A DNA stretch of 64,000 nt, from the NCBI RefSeq assembly GCF_901709675.1, contig NC_051097.1:11262039-11326038 (forward strand). Direction: 5' to 3'. Numbering within the stretch: the first letter of the stretch is position 1; each line of letters starts with the position of its first letter. Origin of the DNA: Syngnathus acus (taxonomy: Eukaryota > Chordata > Actinopteri > Syngnathiformes > Syngnathidae). Below the pieces are notes generated by a model. It was not told the origin of the DNA. It ran no database searches and saw only the letters and a list, made by a program, of their open reading frames with translations. Positions 1 through 9,944 of the stretch are shown one piece after another. The translations under genes were made by a program, and so were the position numbers.

Positions 1-3000
1 TCAAAACTAGAGTTAGGGTTAGGGTTTCTAACTAGGCTTTCAAAACTAGGGTTAGGGTTTCCGACTAGGGTTTCCAAGGAGTTTTGCCATCGCTAATTAG
101 GGTTTCAAACTAGGCTCAGGGTTTCCGACTAGGGGTTTAAACCAAGGTTAGGGTTTCAAACTAGGTTTTAAAGCTAGGGTTAGGGTTTCCAACGAGGGTT
201 TCAAACTACTTTTAGGGTTTCTAAGATTGGGGTTTCTAACTAGGCTTTCAAAACTAGGGTTAGGGTTTTCGACTAGGGTTTCCAAAGTTAGGGTTGGGGT
301 TAGGGTTTCTAACTAGGCTTTCAAAACTAGGGTTAGGGTTACTAACTAGGCTTTCAAAACTAGAGTTAGGGTTAGGGTTTCTAACTAGGCTTTCAAAACT
401 AGGGTTAGGGTTTCCGACTAGGCTTTCCAAGGAGTTTTGCCATCGCTAATTAGGGTTTCAAACTAGGCTCAGGGTTTCCGACTAGGGTTTTAAACCAAGG
501 TTAGGGTTTCAAACTAGGTTTTAAAGCTAGGGTTAGGGTTTCCAACGAGGGTTTCAAACTACTTTTAGGGTTTCTAAGATTGGGGTTTCTAACTAGGCTT
601 TCAAAACTAGGGTTAGGGTTTTCGACTAGGGTTTCCAAAGTTAGGGTTGGGGTTAGGGTTTCTAACTAGGCTTTCAAAACTAGGGTTAGGGTTAGGGTTA
701 CTAACTAGGCTTTCAAAACTAGAGTTAGGGTTAGGGTTAGGGTTTCTAACTAGGCTTTCAAAACTAGGGTTAGGGTTTCCGACTAGGGTTTCCAAGGAGT
801 TTTGCCATCGCTAATTAGGGTTTCAAACTAGGCTCAGGGTTTCCGACTAGGGTTTTAAACCAAGGTTAGGGTTTCAAACTAGGTTTTAAAGCTAGGGTTA
901 GGGTTTCCAACGAGGGTTTCAAACTACTTTTAGGGTTTCTAAGATTAGGGTTTCTAACTAGGCTTTCAAAACTAGGGTTAGGGTTTTCGACTAGGGTTTC
1001 CAAAATTAGGGTTAGGATTAGGGTTGGGGTTAGGGTTTCTAACTAGGCTTTCAAAACTAGGGTTAGGGTTAGGGTTTCTAACTAGGCTTTCAAAACTAGG
1101 ATTAGGGTTTCCGACTAGGGTTTCCAAGGAGTTTTGCCATCGCTAATTAGGGTTTCAAACTAGGCTCAGGGTTTCCGACTAGGGTTTTAAACCAAGGTTA
1201 GGGTTTCAAACTAGGTTTTAAAGCTAGGGTTAGGGTTTCCAACGAGGGTTTCAAACTACTTTTAGGGTTTCTAAGATTGGGGTTTCTAACTAGGCTTTCA
1301 AAACTAGGGTTAGGGTTTTCGACTAGGGTTTCCAAAGTTAGGGTTAGGGTTAGGGTTTCTAACTAGGCTTTCAAAACTAGGGTTAGGGTTACCAACTAGG
1401 CTTTCAAAACTAGGGTTAGGGTTAGGGTTTCTAACTAGGCTTTCAAAACTAGGGTTAGGGTTTCCGACTAGGGTTTCCAAGGAGTTTTGCCATCGCTAAT
1501 TAGGGTTTCAAACTAGGCTCAGGGTTTCCGACTAGGGTTTTAAACCAAGGTTAGGGTTTCAAACTAGGTTTTAAAGCCAGGGTTAGGGTTTCCAACGAGG
1601 GTTTCAAACTACTTTTAGGGTTTCTAAGATTGGGGTTTCTAACTAGGCTTTCAAAACTAGGGTTAGGGTTTTCGACTAGGGTTTCCAAAGTTAGGGTTGG
1701 GGTTAGGGTTTCTAACTAGGCTTTCAAAACTAGGGTTAGGGTTAGGGTTACTAACTAGGCTTTCAAAACTAGAGTTAGGGTTAGGGTTAGGGTTTCTAAC
1801 TAGGCTTTCAAAACTAGGGTTAGGGTTTCCGACTAGGGTTTCCAAGGAGTTTTGCCATCGCTAATTAGGGTTTCAAACTAGGCTCAGGGTTTCCGACTAG
1901 GGTTTTAAACCAAGGGTAGGGTTTCAAACTAGGTTTTAAAGCTAGGGTTAGGGTTTCCAACGAGGGTTTCAAACTACTTTTAGGGTTTCTAAGATTAGGG
2001 TTTCTAACGAGGCTTTCAAAACTAGGGTTAGGGTTTCCGACTAGGGTTTCCAAGGAGTTTTGCCATCGCTAATTAGGGTTTCAAACTAGGCTCAGGGTTT
2101 CCGACTAGGGTTTTAAACCAAGGTTAGGGTTTCAAACTAGGTTTTAAAGCTAGGGTTAGGGTTTCCAACGAGGGTTTCAAACTACTTTTAGGGTTTCTAA
2201 GATTAGGGTTTCTAACTAGGCTTTCAAAACTAGGGTTAGGGTTTTCGACTAGGGTTTCCAAAATTAGGGTTAGGATTAGGGTTGGGGTTAGGGTTTCTAA
2301 CTAGGCTTTCAAAACTAGGGTTAGGGTTAGGGTTTCTAACTAGGCTTTCAAAACTAGGATTAGGGTTTCCGACTAGGGTTTCCAAGGAGTTTTGCCATCG
2401 CTAATTAGGGTTTCAAACTAGGCTCAGGGTTTCCGACTAGGGTTTTAAACCAAGGTTAGGGTTTCAAACTAGGTTTTAAAGCTAGGGTTAGGGTTTCCAA
2501 CGAGGGTTTCAAACTACTTTTAGGGTTTCTAAGATTGGGGTTTCTAACTAGGCTTTCAAAACTAGGGTTAGGGTTTTCGACTAGGGTTTCCAAAGTTAGG
2601 GTTAGGGTTTCTAACTAGGCTTTCAAAACTAGGGTTAGGGTTACCAACTAGGCTTTCAAAACTAGGGTTAGGGTTAGGGTTTCTAACTAGGCTTTCAAAA
2701 CTAGGGTTAGGGTTTCCGACTAGGGTTTCCAAGGAGTTTTGCCATCGCTAATTAGGGTTTCAAACTAGGCTCAGGGTTTCCGACTAGGGTTTTAAACCAA
2801 GGTTAGGGTTTCAAACTAGGTTTTAAAGCCAGGGTTAGGGTTTCCAACGAGGGTTTCAAACTACTTTTAGGGTTTCTAAGATTGGGGTTTCTAACTAGGC
2901 TTTCAAAACTAGGGTTAGGGTTTTCGACTAGGGTTTCCAAAGTTAGGGTTGGGGTTAGGGTTTCTAACTAGGCTTTCAAAACTAGGGTTAGGGTTAGGGT

Positions 3001-6000
3001 TACTAACTAGGCTTTCAAAACTAGAGTTAGGGTTAGGGTTAGGGTTTCTAACTAGGCTTTCAAAACTAGGGTTAGGGTTTCCGACTAGGGTTTCCAAGGA
3101 GTTTTGCCATCGCTAATTAGGGTTTCAAACTAGGCTCAGGGTTTCCGACTAGGGTTTTAAACCAAGGTTAGGGTTTCAAACTAGGTTTTAAAGCTAGGGT
3201 TAGGGTTTCCAACGAGGGTTTCAAACTACTTTTAGGGTTTCTAAGATTAGGGTTTCTAACTAGGCTTTCAAAACTAGGGTTAGGGTTTTCGACTAGGGTT
3301 TCCAAAATTAGGGTTAGGATTAGGGTTGGGGTTAGGGTTTCTAACTAGGCTTTCAAAACTAGGGTTAGGGTTAGGGTTTCTAACTAGGCTTTCAAAACTA
3401 GGATTAGGGTTTCCGACTAGGGTTTCCAAGGAGTTTTGCCATCGCTAATTAGGGTTTCAAACTAGGCTCAGGGTTTCCGACTAGGGTTTTAAACCAAGGT
3501 TAGGGTTTCAAACTAGGTTTTAAAGCTAGGGTTAGGGTTTCCAACGAGGGTTTCAAACTACTTTTAGGGTTTCTAAGATTGGGGTTTCTAACTAGGCTTT
3601 CAAAACTAGGGTTAGGGTTTTCGACTAGGGTTTCCAAAGTTAGGGTTAGGGTTAGGGTCTCTAACTAGGCTTTCAAAACTAGGGTTAGGGTTAGGGTTAC
3701 CAACTAGGCTTTCAAAACTAGAGTTAGGGTTAGGGTTAGGGTTTCTAACTAGGCTTTCAAAACTAGGGTTAGGGTTTCCGACTAGGGTTTCCAAGGAGTT
3801 TTGCCACCGCTAATTAGGGTTTCAAACTAGGCTCAGGGTTTCCGACTAGGGTTTTAAACCAAGGTTAGGGTTTCAAACTAGGTTTTAAAGCCAGGGTTAG
3901 GGTTTCCAACGAGGGTTTCAAACTACTTTTAGGGTTTCTAAGATTGGGGTTTCTAACTAGGCTTTCAAAACTAGAGTTAGGGTTAGGGTTAGGGTTTCTA
4001 ACTAGGCTTTCAAAACTAGGGTTAGGGTTTCCGACTAGGGTTTCCAAGGAGTTTTGCCATCGCTAATTAGGGTTTCAAACTAGGCTCAGGGTTTCCGACT
4101 AGGGTTTTAAACCAAGGGTAGGGTTTCAAACTAGGTTTTAAAGCTAGGGTTAGGGTTTCCAACGAGGGTTTCAAACTACTTTTAGGGTTTCTAAGATTAG
4201 GGTTTCTAACGAGGCTTTCAAAACTAGGGTTAGGGTTTCCGACTAGGGTTTCCAAGGAGTTTTGCCATCGCTAATTAGGGTTTCAAACTAGGCTCAGGGT
4301 TTCCGACTAGGGTTTTAAACCAAGGTTAGGGTTTCAAACTAGGTTTTAAAGCTAGGGTTAGGGTTTCCAACGAGGGTTTCAAACTACTTTTAGGGTTTCT
4401 AAGATTGGGGTTTCTAACTAGGCTTTCAAAACTAGGGTTAGGGTTTTCGACTAGGGTTTCCAAAGTTAGGGTTAGGGTTGGGGTTAGGGTTTCTAACTAG
4501 GCTTTCAAAACTAGGGTTAGGGTTAGGGTTACCAACTAGGCTTTCAAAACTAGAGTTAGGGTTAGGGTTAGGGTTTCTAACGAGGCTTTCAAAACTAGGG
4601 TTAGGGTTTCCGACTAGGGTTTCCAAGGAGTTTTGCCATCGCTAATTAGGGTTTCAAACTAGGCTCAGGGTTTCCGACTAGGGTTTTAAACCAAGGTTAG
4701 GGTTTCAAACTAGGTTTTAAAGCTAGGGTTAGGGTTTCCAACGAGGGTTTCAAACTACTTTTAGGGTTTCTAAGATTGGGGTTTCTAACTAGGCTTTCAA
4801 AACTAGGGTTAGGGTTTTCGACTAGGGTTTCCAAAGTTAGGGTTGGGGTTAGGGTTTCTAACTAGGCTTTCAAAACTAGGGTTAGGGTTAGGGTTACTAA
4901 CTAGGCTTTCAAAACTAGAGTTAGGGTTAGGGTTAGGGTTTCTAACTAGGCTTTCAAAACTAGGGTTAGGGTTTCCGACTAGGGTTTCCAAGGAGTTTTG
5001 CCATCGCTAATTAGGGTTTCAAACTAGGCTCAGGGTTTCCGACTAGGGTTTTAAACCAAGGTTAGGGTTTCAAACTAGGTTTTAAAGCTAGGGTTAGGGT
5101 TTCCAACGAGGGTTTCAAACTACTTTTAGGGTTTCTAAGATTAGGGTTTCTAACTAGGCTTTCAAAACTAGGGTTAGGGTTTTCGACTAGGGTTTCCAAA
5201 ATTAGGGTTAGGATTAGGGTTGGGGTTAGGGTTTCTAACTAGGCTTTCAAAACTAGGGTTAGGGTTAGGGTTTCTAACTAGGCTTTCAAAACTAGGATTA
5301 GGGTTTCCGACTAGGGTTTCCAAGGAGTTTTGCCATCGCTAATTAGGGTTTCAAACTAGGCTCAGGGTTTCCGACTAGGGTTTTAAACCAAGGTTAGGGT
5401 TTCAAACTAGGTTTTAAAGCTAGGGTTAGGGTTTCCAACGAGGGTTTCAAACTACTTTTAGGGTTTCTAAGATTGGGGTTTCTAACTAGGCTTTCAAAAC
5501 TAGGGTTAGGGTTTTCGACTAGGGTTTCCAAAGTTAGGGTTAGGGTTGGGGTTAGGGTTTCTAACTAGGCTTTCAAAACTAGGGTTAGGGTTAGGGTTAC
5601 CAACTAGGCTTTCAAAACTAGAGTTAGGGTTAGGGTTAGGGTTTCTAACTAGGCTTTCAAAACTAGGGTTAGGGTTTCCGACTAGGGTTTCCAAGGAGTT
5701 TTGCCACCGCTAATTAGGGTTTCAAACTAGGCTCAGGGTTTCCGACTAGGGTTTTAAACCAAGGTTAGGGTTTCAAACTAGGTTTTAAAGCCAGGGTTAG
5801 GGTTTCCAACGAGGGTTTCAAACTACTTTTAGGGTTTCTAAGATTGGGGTTTCTAACTAGGCTTTCAAAACTAGGGTTAGGGTTTTCGACTTGGGTTTCC
5901 AAAGTTAGGGTTGGGGTTAGGGTTTCTAACTAGGCTTTCAAAACTAGGGTTAGGGTTAGGGTTACTAACTAGGCTTTCAAAACTAGGGTTAGGGTTAGGG

Positions 6001-6895
6001 TTTCTAACTAGGCTTTCAAAACTAGGGTTAGGGTTTCCGACTAGGGTTTCCAAGGAGTTTTGCCATCGCTAATTAGGGTTTCAAACTAGGCTCAGGGTTT
6101 CCGACTAGGGTTTTAAACCAAGGGTAGGGTTTCAAACTAGGTTTTAAAGCTAGGGTTAGGGTTTCCAACGAGGGTTTCAAACTACTTTTAGGGTTTCTAA
6201 GATTAGGGTTTCTAACGAGGCTTTCAAAACTAGGGTTAGGGTTTCCGACTAGGGTTTCCAAGGAGTTTTGCCAACGCTAATTAGGGTTTCAAACTAGGCT
6301 CAGGGTTTCCGACTAGGGTTTTAAACCAAGGTTAGGGTTTCAAACTAGGTTTTAAAGCTAGGGTTAGGGTTTCCAACGAGGGTTTCAAACTACTTTTAGG
6401 GTTTCTAAGATTGGGGTTTCTAACTAGGCTTTCAAAACTAGGGTTAGGGTTTTCGACTAGGGTTTCCAAAGTTAGGGTTAGGGTTGGGGTTAGGGTTTCT
6501 AACTAGGCTTTCAAAACTAGGGTTAGGGTTAGGGTTACCAACTAGGCTTTCAAAACTAGAGTTAGGGTTAGGGTTAGGGTTTCTAACTAGGCTTTCAAAA
6601 CTAGGGTTAGGGTTTCCGACTAGGGTTTCCAAGGAGTTTTGCCATTGCTATTTAAGGTTTCAAACTAGGGTTAGGGTTACAAACTAGGTTTTAAAGCTAA
6701 GGTTAGGGTTTCCAACAAGGGTTTCAAACTACTTTTAGGGTTTCTAAGATTAGGGTTTCTAACTAGGCTTTCAAAACTAGGGTTAGGGTTTCCGACCAGG
6801 GTTTCCAAGGAGTTTTGCCATTGCTAATTAGGGTTTCAAGCTAGGGTTAGGGTTTCTGACTAGGGTTTTAAATCAAGGTTAGGGTTACAAACTAG
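1..6895. repeat. TTAGGG-derived higher-order tandem repeat
   Basis: The whole block is built from GGGTTAGGGTT, CTAACTAGGCTTTC and TTTCAAACTAGG-type words, arranged in subunits of about 330-365 bp. The phrase GGAGTTTTGCCATCGC marks each subunit, near 81, 434, 799, 1131, 1484, 1849, 2057, 2389, 2735 and 3101. Spacings of 353, 365 and 332 bp recur as a set, giving a higher-order period near 1,050 bp, with shorter 202-208 bp variants inserted (for example 1849 to 2057). The last copies, after 6,640, are more diverged. No gene is present: the 60-62 residue open frames on the minus strand are translations of the repeat. The words resemble vertebrate telomere repeat mixed with degenerate spacers, so subtelomeric or interstitial origin is likely. 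This is an inference. Confidence 0.9.
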
Positions 6896-7433
6896 GGGTG
6901 TAAATCGCGGGTTTTGTAACGATACGATATCATATCGATACAAAGAACCACGATACGATATTCGCCGATATCTTAAAGCCTGCTGTGATTCATTCACGAT
7001 ACATCACGATGTAGTGCTCTACGATCGATATAGAACAATATCCTGATTTATAACAATTCATACGCAAAATCAACAACGTACTGCAAACTCTTTATTTAGG
7101 AAATTACAAAGTGCTTCCAAACGAATGACTTGAAGCCCAAAGGGGAGCGAATTTCCTCCTCTTCTTGGACACTAGCCATAGCACCAGCCCAGGAGCCGCG
7201 TAGTTGTCGGCTCCCCTTTCACGTGCCTGCTCTGCTCACAACACAACACGCCGCTCACTGCTCCTGGAAAGAGGAAGCAAGCAACAATGAACTGGATTTC
7301 AAAATAAAGTCGCGTCTAATGTCCGAGGTCAAAAACGGGCGATATAGATCGATGTTTACGTTTAGCATCGATGCCAACAAATCATAGAGCATTATATCGA
7401 TTAATCGATGTGTATCGATGAATCGTTACACCC
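6896..7433. mobile_element. hAT-like non-autonomous element (MITE)
   Basis: The left end reads GGGTGTAAATCG and the right end reads CGTTACACCC, so the outer 8 bases (GGGTGTAA / TTACACCC) are perfect inverted repeats. Both subterminal regions are rich in ATCGAT/CGATAC words (about 6,915-7,040 and 7,340-7,430), as in hAT-family elements of fish. The interior of about 540 bp has no transposase and only a chance 85-codon frame. I could not settle a target-site duplication: the left neighbour is the telomere-like repeat and the right neighbour is a microsatellite. Family assignment rests on the terminal motif only. Confidence 0.6.
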
Positions 7434-7437
7434 GTAA

Positions 7438-7860
7438 TACATGCATGCATGCATGCATGCATGTATGCATGTATGCATGTATGCATGTATGTATGTATGT
7501 ATGCATGCATGCATGCATGCATGCATGCATCTATCTTTGAATGAATGAATGTATGTATGTATGTATGCAGTATGTATGTATGCATCTATCTTTGAATGAA
7601 TGTATGTATAATCTTATCTATATCTTTGTATGATTGTATGTATGTATGTATGTATGCCGTATGTATGTATGCATCTATCTTTGAATGAATGTATGTATAA
7701 TCTATCTATCTTTGTATGTATGTATGTATGTATGTATGTATGTATCTAACTACATACACACACACATACATACACACACACACACATACATACATACACA
7801 CATTCTTACATACATTCATACACATACATACATACATACTTACATACATACATACACGAT
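7438..7860. repeat. ATGC/ATGT/TACA compound microsatellite
   Basis: Runs of ATGC and ATGT tetranucleotides from 7,438 are interrupted by the phrase ATCTATCTTTGAATGAATG, which recurs near 7,530, 7,585 and 7,672, so part of the tract duplicated as a larger unit. From about 7,750 the tract changes to ACAC/TACA repeats, the complementary composition. Left and right halves could pair into an imperfect hairpin. The frames rich in Ile-His-Thr or Met-His-Ala are repeat translations. Confidence 0.85.
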
Positions 7861-8879
7861 AGATATGTTGGATAACATGTATATGTTGGATAAGATGGAT
7901 AGAAAGAGGATGGAGTTTTGCTGCATGTGTTTGTTTTGTTGTTTACCCTTGGTAGTGAACACACCTATTTTCCTCATCTTCCAGGAGGTACCTGTAAATG
8001 GCCAATAGCAGGAGTCGAAGTCTACTCCTCGGACGAGCTGTGATCACGCTTCCTGGTCCTGTCCGGTTGTCACCTTAACCCAGTGTTTCCCAACTTTTTT
8101 TCATTCACGCCACACCTTTTCATTGGAAAGAATCTCGAGGCACACCACCAACAAAAATCTGTTAAGTGTTACACCAGCTTCTATAATAAAATCAGTTATA
8201 TTACAACAAAAGTCGTAAAGTTCTATTCCTATATATGTATGGAGAGTCGAATAATTGAATAAAAATAAATACTAAATATTCTTTAAATTGTATTTCTTTT
8301 GCTAATGAAAGTGACAGTTTTTTGAAAAAGGCTTCAGACAGTGTAAGGAATAAACTATTGAACACCAACCGATATAACGTAAAACACACACATATATATA
8401 TATATTGTCATATAAAGCGGTTAACCGTGAATTGCTTTTTCCGTTCCCCAGCTGAACGGATCTGTGAGTGAACGAGTCAGTGAGTGAGTGAGTGAGTGAT
8501 TTGCATTTCCAGTTAATCGCGTGAATGGATTAGTGAGGGAACGAATCCTGATTTTCCCGTAAGCGAACGAGGCAATGGGTCAACTGCCTTCCCGTGCATC
8601 AACGGATCAGTCAGTGAACTCCCTCCTGGCGTGAACTATGTAAACCAGAATGTCGATTGACGATTTGCCAAGGAAAGAAAGAACCACTCACTGCAACACC
8701 ACTTCTTTTATGCGCGTTTTCTCCAAGCTAACGGCTAACTTTATTGCACGAAGGGATGCGCCGTTATGAAACAACGGGGAGCTTATGCTTCTCTTTGGGT
8801 AATCTTGAATTTATAACACTTATAGTAGTTTATAAATAACGTGTATGCATATATACGCCTAAATATTGTTTCAAATATA
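7861..8879. other. No gene; scattered interspersed-repeat sequence
   Basis: No convincing coding sequence. From about 8,083 (CAGTGTTTCCCAACTTTTTT) the sequence looks like the end of a common vertebrate DNA-transposon-derived repeat, running to perhaps 8,240. Positions 8,440-8,600 hold GAGTGAACGAGTCAGTGAGTGAG-type words that reappear in related form near 12,840-12,895. This suggests that two copies of one repeat family flank the satellite array. Family names are not assigned. Confidence 0.4.
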
Positions 8880-9140
8880 ACTACTGCAATTTCACATTGG
8901 ATTGCTGGTTTGAAATTTACTTTTAATATTATTTTTAAATAAACATTTATGTTAAAATTTGTCTGGTGTTTTTTTCCTTGTTTTTATAATCGCCAATTAA
9001 AACATAAAAATCATGTATATCTACTGCAATTTCACATTAGATTGCTGGTTTGAAATGTACTTTTATTATTATTATTATTTTAATAAACATTAAAAACCTG
9101 TTAAAACTTGTCTGGTGTTTTATTCCTTGTTTTTATTTTT
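8880..9140. repeat. Two tandem copies of a 140-bp AT-rich unit
   Basis: CTACTGCAATTTCACATT starts at 8,881 and again at 9,021. Both are followed by GATTGCTGGTTTGAAAT and, further on, by TTGTCTGGTGTTTT and CCTTGTTTTTAT. The second copy has an expanded ATT run. No coding potential was seen. Confidence 0.75.
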
Positions 9141-9295
9141 TTGGGGATGAAAACCAAAATTTGACATTTGGTTAACTGCTTTATATGATATGTATATGCG
9201 TTTTACGTTGTGTAACGTGTTGGTGTCCCCCAAAATAAAGAGCAAGTAGTCAAATACACATTCTTGACACGTACAAAAATTACATAAAGTTATTA

Positions 9296-9556
9296 GGTAC
9301 ACCTGAAAATGGTGCTGTACCTAATGTAGTGTCTGTGTGACGTCACAGATCAACCAGCCAATCAGAAAGTGGGGGTGAGGGCGGGTGTGGCACTTTTCAC
9401 TTTCAGTTAAGCTTTGGCCATGATTTTTCCCTAATGAACTGGCCTGTTATTAGGTACCTGTGAAAATGGCGGTGTACCTAATGGAGTGTCCTAGTGACGT
9501 CACGGATCAAACAGCCAATCAGAAAGTGGGGGTGAGGGCGGGTGTGGCACTTTTCA
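9296..9556. repeat. Duplicated promoter-like module (CRE + CCAAT + GC-rich)
   Basis: Two direct copies (about 9,296-9,408 and 9,450-9,556) share the order: TTAGGTAC inverted repeat, TGACGTCA, AGCCAATCAGAAAG, then GGGGGTGAGGGCGGGTGTGG. The TGACGTCA palindromes lie at 9,338-9,345 and 9,495-9,502, and the CCAAT boxes at 9,358-9,362 and 9,515-9,519. The TTAGGTAC...GTACCTAA segment is the inverted counterpart of a segment in the 235-bp satellite to the right. CRE and CCAAT boxes are typical promoter elements, so this may be the remnant promoter of a mobile element. No transcript is evident. Confidence 0.6.
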
Positions 9557-9790
9557 CTTAAACCAGGGGTGCCGACCTCCAGTCCTCAAAGGGCTGCGTT
9601 CCAACATGTTTTCCAAGTGACCCTCGTTAAGCGCACCTGCGTGAAAAGTTTTAGCTTCTTTCACGTTCCGCAGGAGCTAAAACCTTTCACGCAGGTGCAC
9701 TTAACGAGGGAATCACACAGACACTCCATTAGGTACACCGCCATTTTCAAGTGTGCCTAATAACAGGCCACTTTATTAGGGAAATATCAT

Positions 9791-9802
9791 GGTCAAAGGT
9801 CA
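9791..9802 (+). promoter_or_regulatory. DR1-type nuclear-receptor motif (first of 13)
   Basis: GGTCAAAGGTCA is two half-sites spaced by one base; the reverse complement TGACCTTTGACC is the classical DR1 bound by COUP-TF, RXR/PPAR or HNF4. The motif is repeated unchanged at 10,026, 10,261, 10,496, 10,729, 10,964, 11,199, 11,434, 11,669, 11,904, 12,139, 12,374 and 12,609. Most copies are followed within a few bases by an E-box-like CACGTG, CAGGTG or CACCTG. Occupancy or function is not shown by sequence. Confidence 0.5.
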
Positions 9803-9856
9803 CAGGTGTCAAGCTCTAGTCCTCGGGGCCGCGTTCCAACATGTTTTCCAAGTGAC

Positions 9857-9944
9857 CCTCGTTAAGCGCACCTGCGTGAAAAGTTTTAGCTTCTTTCACG
9901 TTCCGCAGGAGCTAAAACTTTTCACGCAGGTGCGCTTAACGAGG
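9857..9944. other. Perfect 35-bp inverted repeat (representative satellite hairpin)
   Basis: In the unit beginning at 9,789, positions 9,857-9,891 (CCTCGTTAAGCGC...TTTTAGCT) are exactly complementary to 9,910-9,944 (AGCTAAAACTTTT...TTAACGAGG), with an 18-nt loop. The same structure recurs in every full unit at 235-bp spacing, with rare mismatches (for example near 10,159 and 11,742). Confidence 0.85.

Noticed and set aside
613-6632. Repeated 60-62 residue minus-strand frames starting METLVGNPNPSF
   Set aside because: They are translations of the TTAGGG-derived repeat. The Asn-Pro runs only superficially resemble known repeat antigens and come from AACCCT-type words. There is no promoter or coding signature.
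1-6895. Native chromosome-end telomere
   Set aside because: Orientation is wrong for a left end and pure TTAGGG runs are short (at most three or four in a row) between fixed spacers.
7130-7387. 85-residue plus frame inside the MITE
   Set aside because: No transposase motif or homology, and it lies within a non-autonomous element.
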